Both the position numbers and the translations under genes were made by a program. From Ditylenchus dipsaci (lineage: Eukaryota > Nematoda > Chromadorea > Rhabditida > Anguinidae): 64,000 bases of DNA. Below the pieces are notes generated by a model. It did not search any database. It saw nothing but the letters and a program-made list of their open reading frames with translations, and had not been told where the DNA came from. The stretch covers positions 124,001-188,000 of the forward strand of contig SADC01001202.1 in the NCBI GenBank assembly GCA_004194705.1, read 5' to 3'. Shown in pieces: positions 10,831-21,261 of the stretch; position 1 is the first letter of the stretch, and the number at the start of each line of letters is the position of its first letter.

Positions 10831-11269
10831 AGTTTATTACCTTGTGAAAATGTTTTGCTGTCCGATGTTTATCAATAATTTCTGATATTTTTTAAATAAA
10901 AAAATAAATTTTTGATATAGTTATCATCCATTTGTGTTGCATTCTAAAAATCTAGAGATTTTTTTTGGTCGACCCAACCATCGGGTAATCAGTCGCGATT
11001 GAGGTAGAGGGGAGGGGTAATAGAGAGAAATAATACCAACCCACCCCCTGGCCTGCCACCTTACTGCTAAGTATCCCTACCCCTTAAAAAGTTAGAATTG
11101 CGGCCCTGCTCGCTGAACTAATTAGTTTTTAAGGCGAATATTAAAGGGGCATGCTCGTGTAGCGGCGACAATGAGGCGGCGACCAGTAGTGTTTTTTATG
11201 CTCAAAAAATTTTATATGTGTTTTATTGAAGTTTAGTTTTCTACTTAATTTTAAAAGCTAATTTATGGA

Positions 11270-11512
11270 ACTCCTACACAAAGTGCGCCCAAAATTTTAG
11301 CTTCGTCCCCCTTGTTGTTTTTTCTTGAAAAATGCCTTGGTCCCCCTATTTTCAACTTCAAATGGTATTATATGGAAGGTGAATTAGGTGAATAACCATT
11401 TACACCCCCCCCCTTGAAAACAATAGGGGGACCAAGGCATTTTTCAAGGAAAAACAACAGGGGGACCAAGCTAAAATTTTGGGGCGCACATTGTGTAGGA
11501 GTTCCCTAATTT
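11270..11512. repeat. Fold-back element, CTCCTACACAAAGTGCGCCC ends
   Basis: Arms CTCCTACACAAAGTGCGCCC and GGGGCGCACATTGTGTAGGAG, continuing inward through AAAATTTTAGCTT, CCTTGGTCCCCCTATT and their complements. The loop holds a segment also found inside the 8,962 element near 9,310-9,370. Copy 2 has the counterpart at about 44,423-44,663. Confidence 0.75.
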
Positions 11513-11699
11513 ATAGTAGTATCAGTTTTGATGCGAAACTAGTTAAAGACGAAACGGTTGATAAGTTTGATTGTAACGGCTTTATTTTGCGGTGTAGCAG
11601 CTGGACATGCCGCTTTAAAAAAAGTCGAGGTAAACTTATCATAGAAAAAAGTGACTTTGAGATGAATTAACCTAAAAAAGTGATATGCTATGAAAAGAA

Positions 11700-12092
11700 T
11701 GTTTTTTTATAAATATATGTGCCTACAAAATTCATTAAGATTTGTAAAAGTTTTGTTTTGTCTTTTACCACTCACCAACACTCAAAAGTGTTTGCAAGTA
11801 ACAGAGAAAACCAATCCCACCATGAATCTACTCTTTCAACACCAAAATACCATTTTCACAACAAAATTGACTCATTGTTTGCAAAACATTGGTTCTGCGA
11901 ACAAAATCAAGCAGTCTATACCAGCAGCATTTTATTCACACCTCCTCATCAACATTCAAACCAGCAGCTATTAGTCATTTACAGCATAAGAACAAGCCTT
12001 CTGGAACAACCTTGAAAGCGCTCGAACACAACCATTGTTCTTGTCAGTGTTCCTATTTCAAAGCAAGACTTCCACAATAGCAGCATCCGAAA
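11700..12092 (+). other. Possible coding or 5' transcribed segment, function unknown
   Basis: This stretch is richer in C and A than the surrounding AT-rich DNA (many CAAC, CACC and CAGCAG words) and is conserved in copy 2 (44,853-45,245). Two overlapping frames stay open for about 95 codons, so frame and strand are undecided. It ends TTCCACAATAG, a possible splice acceptor, 14 bases before the ATG of the next gene. It could be 5' UTR, an upstream exon or neither. Confidence 0.25.
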
Positions 12093-15000
12093 ATGAAGTG
12101 GGCACCTGTTTGGGCATATTCTTGGCCCTAGGGCTTGCCTCCGCTAATCCTCTAATTGAACACACCCGCGAAGCTGAGCATTTGCTCGATTTGCTGAGGA
12201 GGAACAACACTGAAGTGTCCATCCATGAGACAAAGATGGTACTTTATGGACGCATCTTCTGCGCCAAAGAAGAGGTAGATTATTTATTGCTTACTTGATA
12301 GGTTAAAAAATATTTTTTTGTCTGGGAGTGAAAAAAGGCATTTTAGAAATTTTATGAACTAAACCGGCGACCCTCTAAATTCAGAAGTCTCATGCATTTT
12401 ATATTAGTACGAGACAAGTGTTCAAACGTCTCTAAAGTGATTTTTGTTTGCTAAAACGATAAAGAAGCTATTTTATGACACTTTCGTGCATAAAAAACTA
12501 AATTTGAAGAAAAACTTTTTCGAACGAAAATTGACCAAAATCTTGATTAGTCTTGGTCATCTAAGGCAAAGACTTAAATTTTGGTTGAAAATTGATTTTT
12601 TATTTATGAAAGTACCATAAAATAGCTTTAGTATTATTCTAAGCGTAAAAAAGTTACTTAGGAGATGTTTAAACTTTTTTTTTCAAATCAATATAAAATG
12701 CGCCCCCTGGAGTGCATAAGTGACGTTGTCCCCGCCAATTCAATTTTTTTAATCATTGAACCCCTGTACGGATTTTTCAACTTGGTTTCTAACAAAAAAG
12801 GCCTAGAGTTTAATTTCAGGTAGAGTTTTTGTTAGAAACAAAATCGAAAAATCCGTACAGAGGTTCAATAATTCGGAAAAAAGTTTTAAAATTGGCGGGG
12901 AAAAAATTTGTAACAGATGACCATGCCCTTTTAATGGTTTAAAAAATGTACAGGGTGGTCCGAGAATTTCGCCGATTTTGAAACGATCGTACCTTTTTTA
13001 TTTTCGAACATTTTGAAGAGTTCTTTATTTTATCTGATAGAGAAAGGCGGGAAATTTAATTTGGTACCTTGCAAGCCACAATATCGAACCAAAATTTTAT
13101 CCATAAACTGCTCTAACATTCATTCTTGATTTCGGAGTGGTACAAAAATTTATCAATATGGGACTTGTCAACAAAAGCAAAAAGACAAACACATGGTAAG
13201 TTTTGGTATCCTGCCTCAAACGTGCATATGTGTGATTTCCTCAGGTGGATGCAACCTAATTGGAAATGTTCTTTATTTTATCGTTAAGACTAAGGGGACC
13301 ATTCGAAGATATATCGCAGGATTGGAGGGATGGCCACCAAAAACAACCATTCAGCATATAACTAAGGTTTTCCTCTAAGTTCGTTCGTTTTTCTTGTCTA
13401 GCCTTTGTTCATTGTCGATATTCGAAAGGTAAACTTCAGCGGTTACATCTCTAAACTCCGTCAAGCCGTCATAATCTTTCTTGGTGGCCTCATTTATCCA
13501 ATGTGACGACTTGGTTTTTTTATTTTATTTTTTCGCGTAGGGATATATCGGAAAACGAATCAACAGACCGTAATTGATAGATTGCAAGAGCTTATTGGGC
13601 AAATTTGTTTTAATTTTTGAGTACCTTCCTCAAGAGATTGTTGTGTGTCTGTTTACATAACAAGATTGAATCGGTGTTTTTCCGGTCAATTTTTGTCCTG
13701 TCATTATGTTAACATTTGTTAAAGCAGTTGTTGAATAAAATGTTGATTCGATAATGTGACGTGCAAGGTACCAAATAAAATTTCTCACCTTCTTCTATCA
13801 GATAAAAAAATAAAAAATTTAGAAAAAAGTTGGAAAATAAAAAAGTTAGAGTCTTTTCAAAATCGGCGAAATTCTCGGACCACCCTGTAGATATCAGAGG
13901 TTTAAAAAAAAACCTCACAAAACCTGTTTTTTAAAACATCTTGACCTCTTCTCTTTCATTAAATTTTTTTTTTAAATTAAAAAAAATAAATTTTTTTCTC
14001 GGCCGAACTTTTTTTCTCTTGGTACCATTTTGTAGCTGAGATGCAGGGCTACGCAATAAAAAAAATTTCAGCCATATATCGCTGGAAATTTTTTGATAAA
14101 AATGCGTTTATTTGCACTCTACATCGCACTCTACATTGCACATTTAGTGAGATGTAGAGTGCAAATAAACGCATTTTTATCAAGACTTTTTCAGCGATAT
14201 GTGGCTGGAAAATTTTTTATTTTGTAGCCCTCTCAGCTAAAAATGGTAACAACAGAAAAGAAAATTCGGCCGAGAAAAAAATCTACAGCCGTTCTCGCCT
14301 AAACAAGTCAAAAAAAAATCGCTCACTCATTGGGGACTTAGCTTTAGATGTGAAGAATTAATGTAAGAATAGTGAAAAATTGTAGCACATAGCAGCGGTA
14401 ATTTTTGAGGGAAGATGGATTTTTCAGGCAATCGTATCAAACGATCTGCAACTTTTCAATTTTAAACAATTTTAAAACTTTCAGGAAATTTCAGTGAAGT
14501 CTCGACAGAAGCGTTTCAGCAGCCTGGATGAGCTCTACTCCGCCCACGGCTACGCTCAAAGCCAAGATATGGCTATTTCCCGCAGTGATGGCGGAGATGT
14601 GGACCAGGGTATGCCTGCTTTCCAGCCACAACCTCTACAAGGGGGTGTTCGGCGACAAGGCAGTAGTCAGCACCGCTCAGACTCCAGTCAAAGTGTGGAA
14701 CCAAAGCAACAGCAGCTATATGGCTATGTGCCTTTCCAGCCTAACCCCAGCTATCTCGCCCCTCCTTCTCAACCTTGGGAGGTTCCTGCATACCAGCCCC
14801 AACAACCAACCTGGCAACAGCACCAACAACTCCAGTGGTCTTCTGGCCCTAAACCACCTCCAAAAGTTGGAGTGGTGCTTCATCTCCAAAGCTGTGGGAG
14901 GCTGAAGAGCCAGAAGCCATCCAACAGCCTATGGATTGGCCTCAGCCCGTCCAGCAACAACCCTACCAGCCACCCCATGTGCAGCCCATCGGCCATCAGT

Positions 15001-17396
15001 CTTGGTCACCCCAACAGCAAGCGCCTAATCCAGCTGTTCAGCCATGGATGGTGAGTTCTCCACAAGAGCAGTCTCAAGTGCATCAACACCAGAGCTGGAT
15101 GCAGCAAGCACAAGCTCCTCAGACCTCTCAACCCAAGTTCCTTGGATGCGCACACCTCACCCATCCCATTCTGCGCCTAATCCAGCTCCTTGGATGAATG
15201 GTCCAGTAGGCCAACAGTCTGTGCCTACGCAGCAACATCCCCAGCAGAGTCAACAACAACAGTTACACATGCCTCAACAGCAAGTACCCAGCCTAGTGTG
15301 TTCCAGCCCACCACTTTATGCCTCAACCAAATGTGGTCCAGCCCCAATCGGCGCCACAACAAAATGTGCCCAACCGCACCAGACTATGGCCCAACACCAA
15401 GTTGGCCAACCCATGAGGCCCCAGCAGCAGACCCAGCAGCAAATGCCCAACCCCACCAGACTATGACCCAACATCAAGTTGGCCAACCCATGGTGCCCCA
15501 GCAGCAGACCCAGCAGCAAATGCCCGAAGTCATTGCACCCCAGCCGCAAATGGTCCAGCAGCTGCCTATTTCTTCCTCCACCACCGATGCTGAGAAAGAA
15601 GAGTTCATGAGCAGCAAAAGCAAGGAAAACCCTTGGAATTTTGACCCGTTTATTGAGTCTGGAGCTGGTCTGACCAGGGCTGAAAAGGAAAAAGTTTTTG
15701 TTTTTCGGCAAAGCATTTAGACTGATTATAAAAAAGATTTACAGAACCAAAAGATGGATGAAGATTCCACTCCCAAATTTGCCCAGCCCATCATCAAACA
15801 CCTTAGGTAAAAAAACTTTAGGTTATCTGAAATGTTTGGATAATTGGTTGGTTGAAGGCAAAAAAGAAGCCCCAAACCCGGTCCAGTGTACCTAGACAAT
15901 CCTGCTGTCAAGAAGACCTTCAAACTTGAGCCTGCCGAGGATGCTTTGGTTACCATCTACCAACCGAAAACTGTCGGTTTCGCCAAAATCAATGAGCCAG
16001 TTGGTCGAGTGAAGACAGACAAGGATGGTTACTTCAGAGTAAGAGAACAACTTTAAAAAAACGCAGCCGATCTTCGATTTAAGGACAGCTACGCAAACTT
16101 GATCCTCCGTTTGACAATTTTTTACGCAGCTCGATATTTTTTTGCATCTAAAGTTATTTCCGAATAGACGTAGGACGACGGCGTAGGATTGAAAAAAGGT
16201 TGGGTAAAGGTTAGATAAATTTTTTCGAAAAAAGCCAGCCGCAACCCCAAACGCATTTCTAGTGATTTTAGGGACTTGAAATAAATTCTACAGGGTGGCG
16301 TTTTTTTTTGGGTGAATGAATTTCGGCCATAACTTTTTTAAATTTTGAATGTTCCGACGAGATCTTTTTTTCATTTGAAAGCTGAGAAGTTAGGAAATCG
16401 ACTAGTACTAAGCTTGCAGAAAAATTCTCATTATAAGAGACACAAATTTCAATAGACAAATAAGTTTTCTCTCTAACATTCTCATCAAGCACGTTTTAAG
16501 CAGCTAAAAGCCCAGTGTTTCAACGCCTCGATCTGCGCAAACATCAAATTTCATACAGGTAAATGAAAAAATAAACAAAAAAATCACCAAAAATGCTGCC
16601 ACATTTTTACCACCCTTATAAATCATTAGACGCACTTTTCCTTATCTGGAGCTGTGAAGACTATGGCGAAACAAAAAAATTAGCTTTTCAATAAAACACC
16701 TTTTTAAAGGGCATGATCGTGCCCGATGGGGAGAAAAGGCGCGAACCAGCAATTCTTTTCTTTGTCGATAAATTATTACATTCGTTCTCGTCTAAATTTT
16801 TAAAGTTTTCTGTCTAGTTTTTAAAAGCAGTATAAGGTCATCTATATCAGATTTGACGCAGAACGAGTGAAAAATGGGACGATTCGAAAAAGTTCGAAAA
16901 AAGCTGCTGGTTCGCGCCTTAACGCACGAGCATGCCCCAATAACTAATAAAATGGAAACAACAACAACAGTCTTGGTACCAATCCATTTCCTAACATTTC
17001 AGCTTTCGAATAAAAAAAATCTCGTCTGAATATTGAAAATTGAAAAAGTCGAGGCTGAAATTTGTTCACCATAAAATTGCGCCACCCTGTATATCACAAA
17101 AAAATTTAAAATCTCTATGAACTGTTGTATTATTAACTTCGACATCCTTTTGATGGACACACTATTTTGATTACTATAATACAACATTCCTAGATTGAGA
17201 TCACAATCAAAGATGACTACCCTTTTCCCATCACCTCACCTATTTTACGGTCACCCATCAGTGCCCTTCAGATGGAAAGACCCTCAAAAAGGTTTGCTTA
17301 ATTCAAATTTCCAAAAAGCCATTTAATTATTTGCAGGACTGTCGATATGTGAGCTACCAGCCAATAATCCAACCTATTGACGTAACCACTGTTTAA
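12093..17396 (+). CDS. Secreted Pro/Gln-rich protein with divergent TTL-like C-terminus (copy 1)
   Basis: Proposed exons: about 12093-12274, 14485-15693, 15745-15806, 15858-16038, 17194-17291, 17337-17396. Exon 1 encodes a signal-peptide-like segment (GTCLGIFLALGLASANP), then HLLDLLRRNN and VLYGRIFCAKEE. ATG 12,093 is one base out of frame with it in both copies. Exon 2 opens EISVKSRQKRFSSLDELY, including a furin-type RQKR site, and continues as a roughly 400-residue Pro/Gln/Trp-rich tract with recurrent PWM motifs and a 26-residue tandem repeat. The last exons read VYLDNPAVKKTFKLEPAE, DALVTIYQPKT, GRVKTDKDGYFR, IEITIKDDYPF and DCRYVSYQPIIQPIDV, which follow the TTL layout (TD.DG.F; a late Cys) but lack the PYL.I..C block. 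Homopolymer indels break the frame; copy 2 is in frame where copy 1 is not, and vice versa. Linking exon 1 to exon 2 rests on phase and sense only. Confidence 0.65.
12385..12710. repeat. Fold-back element in the first intron of the TTL-like gene
   Basis: CATGCATTTTATATTAG near 12,390 is mirrored by AATATAAAATGCGC near 12,695, with interior pairs AGCTATTTTATG/CATAAAATAGCT and TTTTTCGAACGAAAATTGACC with its counterpart. Also in copy 2. Confidence 0.6.
12711..12935. repeat. GGGCATG-family palindrome
   Basis: Arms CCCCGCCAATTCAATTTTTTT and AATTGGCGGGG, with CCTGTACGGATTTTTC mirrored by GAAAAATCCGTACAGAGG. The outer end is CATGCCCTTTT. A related palindrome lies at about 31,340-31,565, near the aminopeptidase start. 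Confidence 0.7.
12949..13889. mobile_element. CAGGGTGGTCC transposon (Tc1/mariner-like ends)
   Basis: Ends TACAGGGTGGTCCGAGAATT and its complement AATTCTCGGACCACCCTGTA, with inverted similarity extending roughly 170 bases on each side (both arms contain a GGTACCTTGCA/TGCAAGGTACC pair). The TA at each end fits a TA target. An open segment at about 13,246-13,375 encodes something like NVLYFIVKTKG but I could not match it to a transposase. The element sits in the first intron of the TTL-like gene. Copy 2 (46,102-47,199) has an extra tRNA-like insertion. Confidence 0.75.
13985..14290. repeat. Fold-back element, TCGGCCGA ends
   Basis: TTTTTCTCGGCCGAA and TTCGGCCGAGAAAAA bracket complementary arms (ATTTTGTAGCTGAGATGCAG; TAAAAATGCGTTTATTTGCAC and complement). 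The ATTTTGTAGCTAAGATTCAGG arm near 790-810 belongs to the same family. Present in copy 2 at about 47,285-47,590. Confidence 0.75.
15364..15525 (+). repeat. In-frame 78-base tandem repeat of the Pro/Gln tract
   Basis: Two consecutive units, each encoding QPHQTM.QHQVGQPM and then PQQQTQQQM, followed by the start of a diverged third unit. The first base of each unit lies in a C-run whose length differs between copies (three C here, four in copy 2 at about 48,665-48,826). This switches the reading frame. Confidence 0.7.
16289..17091. mobile_element. CAGGGTGGCG transposon with nested GGGCATG palindrome
   Basis: Ends TACAGGGTGGCG and CGCCACCCTGTA with inverted similarity of about 100 bases (TTTCGGCCATAACTTTTTTA region; CATTTGAAAGCTGAGAAGTTAGG against CCTAACATTTCAGCTTTCG). 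Nested inside, 16,705-16,937 is a palindrome with GGGCATGATCGTG and CACGAGCATGCCCC ends and a GGCGCGAACCAGCA core. It lies in an intron of the TTL-like gene. Copy 2: 49,590-50,398. Confidence 0.75.
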
Positions 17397-17582
17397 TATA
17401 GTCAATCAAAACTATAGGCTAAACGGCCTAAAACTTCACTTTCCCAAAAACCTGTTTTGACAACTTTTTTGAACTTCCCCGGTCGTTAGACGGATAGAAA
17501 ATATGTTTTAGGTGAAAAAAAGACGTTTTTGAAAAAAGTCGACCAAAATTTTGACTTTTAGCCTTAGTCCATCGAAGCAAAC

Positions 17583-17839
17583 TACCGTATTCTCTCTAAT
17601 AGGCCGACATGTCGGTTTATTTTTCAACCCTTCAAAAATCGTGAAAATTTTGGGTCGAACTCGACATTTTCGGGTGAAAATCCAAAATCGAAAAAAGCGG
17701 AATCGATAGAGCTCGTGGGAACTAAGAAAACGCAATAAACAGCGATGTAATTTTTTTTTCTTCGGACTGAGATACGGTCCCTCAAAGTAGGGGGTGTCGG
17801 TTTATTAGAGGGTGTCGGCCTATTAGAGAGAATACGGTA
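17583..17839. mobile_element. TACCGTATTCTCTC MITE
   Basis: Inverted ends TACCGTATTCTCTCTAATAG and CTATTAGAGAGAATACGGTA, continuing as GGCCGACATGTCGG and GTGTCGGCC. Copy 2 at 50,890-51,145. Confidence 0.85.
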
Positions 17840-17879
17840 GGCAGAACAGGTACCCATATACCTCAGAAAGATTTTATTT

Positions 17880-18135
17880 GAAAATAGTTTTGTTAACTGG
17901 GGCCTATCGCATAAAGAAATTCTGGTATGCATGCTTTTTTATGCATACAGAGTCACTTTCGAGTGATTGTGTTTAAGGCATCTAAACCCCGAACTATCAA
18001 GCCCGCTGCGCCCCCCGAAGTTGGCGCAGGGGCTTGAGAGATAGAGATGCGCGTACTCACTTACCTTAGACATGATTCCGAGCAAGAATCATGATTAAAA
18101 ATGTATATAGAGACTCTTTTCGCCACCTCTATTGA
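17880..18135. repeat. Dispersed GC-core palindromic element
   Basis: TTTTGTTAACTGGGGCCTATCGCATAAAGAA, TATGCAT..ATGCATA and CACTTTCGAGTGATT are followed by a GC-rich core (GCCCGCTGCGCCCCCCGAAG and GGCGCAGGGGCTTG) and GATGCGCGTACTCACTTACC. Related copies occur near 480-600, 28,870-29,190 (reverse), 29,467-29,745, 51,180-51,440 and 62,720-62,850 (partial). Confidence 0.75.
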
Positions 18136-18358
18136 TTAAAACATGGGAGAATACCCTAATATAAGACGGTTTGCCTTGCAGGACCAAGGCAAAAAGTCAA
18201 AATTTTGTTCGAGTTTTTTTTTCACAGATTTTATTCGACCAAATAAAATAATTTTTTCTAGCCGAATAGCAACCGGGGAAGTTCAATAAAGTGGTCAAAA
18301 CTCGTTTTTGGGAAAATGGAGTTTTAGGTAGTCCGGTCAAGCTATACTGTTATTTTAG

Positions 18359-18484
18359 CACACTATGATGGGTGGAGACACTTCCGTTGGCAAAGTTGTG
18401 GTTTTAGGAGTAGATGACCAAAAGCGAACAACCACTCGATGCCCAATTCCGGGTGGTGAAGTGCCTGCATATTTGGAGAAGTAA
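18359..18484 (+). CDS. Candidate terminal exon of unknown gene
   Basis: After a TTATTTTAG acceptor, 41 codons stay open to a TAA: TMMGGDTSVGKVVVLGVDD, then KRTTTRCPIPGGEVPAYLEK. Composition is coding-like and clearly unlike the AT-rich flanks. Copy 2 (51,664-51,789) keeps the same frame with one conservative-looking change (G to S). It could be an alternative last exon of the TTL-like gene ending at 17,396, or the remains of another gene. No family recognised. Confidence 0.45.
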   Translation, partial: HTMMGGDTSVGKVVVLGVDDQKRTTTRCPIPGGEVPAYLEK

Positions 18485-18499
18485 AAAGTTTTGGAAATA

Positions 18500-18615
18500 T
18501 TATTTGTTGGAATGCTTGTGAAATGTGTGCTTGGAATGCAGGAATGCTTGAAATACTTGGAATTTTTATTTGGAATGCAAATATTTGGAATGCTTGGAAT
18601 GCTAAAAAAATAAAA
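18500..18615. repeat. TTGGAATGC short tandem repeat
   Basis: At least seven imperfect units of TTGGAATGC(T/A) occur in about 110 bases, with spacing 9-25 bases. The same array is in copy 2 at about 51,800-51,918. Confidence 0.75.
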
Positions 18616-18723
18616 GAATGCTAAAAGGTCAAAAGGCGCACTTGGAGGGGGGTTGCACTTGAGTTTTTGTTACACATTGTCTTGAAGGGAAAAAAATTAT
18701 TTAAATTTTTGGAAGGAAGGCAT

Positions 18724-19761
18724 CAGGGATGGGACGGAAGAGTGAAAAAGTCGGAACGGAAATCTGAACGGAAATAAAAATAAATAAAAAATCGGAAGTC
18801 GGAAATTGGAAGGAAAAAGTGCCGGAAAACGGAAACCGGAAGAAATTCAAAAAAATTCCAAAAATCAAAAAAATTTGAGTCAGAGGGGAGGGCGTACACT
18901 TCATATACGCATCACTCAGGTCACAAGTTCGAATATCTACTGGGTGTACACCTTATATTTTATGCCATTTTCAGCAAGCTGACTGAGTTCTCAAGCAAAA
19001 AAGTACTTAATAATCGATTAGAATCATCTGCAGCACTGCTTTACTGTCAGCAACTGCCTTAATTGTTCGATTTAGTCTGAATAACCGTCAAAATAAGACC
19101 ATCCAATTAAAAGATTAAAATATTAGTTACACATTGATGTATAGAAACAAAGTGCACTTGTACAAAAAAAACTAAAAAATATTGATCACACCGGTGTGAA
19201 AAAACTAAAAATAATAAATTTTCAGATAAAAATAGGTGAGTGCTATGTTTCAGCTTCTAAATCGGCTCATTAGCTGTAAAACCCTGCGATGATGGTCTTA
19301 TTGAATTGCTAACAGCGAAATAATAATATTGACACCAAATTGATAAACAAAATATGAAAATGGTGTAAAAATATGTACACCCTGTGGTATTCGAACCTTA
19401 GACTTAGACAATGACCAACTAGGTTAGGATAGGAAAGTCGGAGATATTTGCCAGCGAAAAAAGCAAATTTGTAGCAGAAAAAATAACGTTCGTTTGAAAA
19501 ATAATGATCAAATAATCTAAATAGAACAATTGATCTAAATAGATTTTCGTCCTATCACGAGACTATTTTGAACCTAAAAAGATCCGAAAAGGGTCTAAAA
19601 CTTATTTTAATAGATCATTTTGTTATTCCTGTCACCAAGACCCTCGCCATTCAACTGTTTTCTTCCGAAATTTCCAAAGTTTTCCCCAATTTTTTGGAAA
19701 ACGGAAGGAAAAAGAGTGCCGGAAATCGGAAGACGGAAATTGGAACTCCGTCCCATCCCTG
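18724..19761. mobile_element. Non-autonomous hAT-type transposon with 8-bp target duplication
   Basis: Ends CAGGGATGGGACGGA and TCCGTCCCATCCCTG are inverted, and the element is flanked on both sides by GAAGGCAT (18,716-18,723 and 19,762-19,769). Eight-base target duplications and CAGGG-type ends are hallmarks of the hAT superfamily. GGAAGG/GGAAAACGGAA-type subterminal repeats recur at both ends. No transposase is visible in 1,038 bases. Copy 2 at 52,030-53,189 carries an additional nested MITE. Confidence 0.88.
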
Positions 19762-19769
19762 GAAGGCAT

Positions 19770-21261
19770 CCTAATCAAAAACTACACGATTTGAGGCTCA
19801 AATTGAATAGCGCTCTCAAAAGTCTGTATTTCACAAATCAATTTTATTTTGACATTTTCTCAATCTCTTCATTTCTCAGAGTTTGATAGCTTATTAGAAG
19901 ATCAAGAACGCTTGTACAACACGCTTGTGCAAACAAAAATTAAAAATTACTGTAAAATTAAAAGAAAAACGGCAAAGTAGAAATTTACTGGTGAAATTCA
20001 GACTTTTGAGGGCACACTTCAGTTACAGCCACGATTTGATACAACAATTGATTTGGTAGATTGATGCTGAATATACGCGAAAAGACCTGCAAGCTACACG
20101 TTATAGAAGACCATAGCCGAATTATCATGGGTCGACTTTGTAGCTGTTAATTCATGAACATACAATTTACTTCACAAGTTCAGGGTAAGATTGTAAAATC
20201 TTAAGCCTTTTGAGTTTTAGTCTTTTTACCCTTTCAGTCATTTCAAAGAAAATTTTCATTTACAAATGGCCGATTTAGTATAATCTCTTGGTTAGTTTAA
20301 CTTTTTCTATAAACTTATTTAAAATTTTGGCTGAAACCTCAATCAGTCGAACCTTTATATAAGGACACCGAAGAAAAAGGCCAAGGTCTGTCCTTATATA
20401 GTAGTTCGATTGTACAAGAATTTTTGTCAGATCGAAGAATAAAAAAAGTTCGCTAACACCAAACTTCTATCGAAGATAAATAGCCAGATGGATTTTTCGA
20501 ACTTCTATGATTGTTAAAAATTACATAATAACAACAAGAAATGGATCAAAAGAATGTTCTACAAAATTGTCTGGACAAAAGAAACTAATCATTATTCAGC
20601 TAACTGGTGTTGGTTTTATTGTAGTCAAAGGGACAAATCGAAAACCAGCTGACCCAACTTATTCAATTTGTTTAGGTTAGAAAAGCATTTCGTAAAAAAA
20701 TTTCAAAACAATCTGTTGGTAGGGAAAATGTGTTTATCATTTTTGGGTTGCACAATATTTTTAAATATTTTTCCCCTGATGTTTTGCTACTATCATTTTG
20801 ACTAATTTATTCAGCATGACTTTAGATTAAAAAGTATTTTACTTAACCAACCAGTATTCCAAAACTTTTTGCGCAAATATTTATACTCGATTTTTCTGTG
20901 CTGTAAAGTTTGAATTTATCTTTTTAGCAAAGTTTAAAGACGAAAATTCCCACTCAGCCTGCTGAGGCTGGGGCTGAGGTAATCGTTGAGTATACCACCC
21001 TGCTCTTTACTCAATTTTAGAGATAGCCTCCAAGAAATAGCCATAGGAAAAAATATCTCGAAGTCAAATTAACTTTTTTTGAAGATCTATCAAATGATGT
21101 AAAAAGATTTTTGTATAGCAAATAAAGTATATGAGATTCTCTTGTTAAATGAGTTCTAGTTACTTTCTCCTTATAATTTTTTTACGGATAATAACTTTTA
21201 TTCAAGTAATACTAGATTTGGAATGTATACAAAAACCAGTGTCTCATAATTTATAACGAAA
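19770..21261. other. Intergenic AT-rich region
   Basis: No gene found. A small palindrome lies at 20,341-20,414 (CAGTCGAACCTTTATATAAG and CTTATATAGTAGTTCGATTG). At 20,948-20,985 a CTGAGGC-rich piece remains; copy 2 has an additional 0.8 kb at the same point. Confidence 0.5.

Noticed and set aside
13246..13378. Candidate exon NVLYFIVKTKG as part of the TTL-like gene
   Set aside because: It lies inside the CAGGGTGGTCC transposon between its inverted ends; splicing 12,274 to 14,485 gives a better phase and sense.
15316..15711. Long minus-strand open frames across the Pro/Gln exons (also 48,304-49,017 and 1,796-2,405)
   Set aside because: They are reverse shadows of Gln/Pro codons (CAG/CAA/CCx), giving Leu/Leu/Trp-rich products; the plus frame continues into TTL-like exons.
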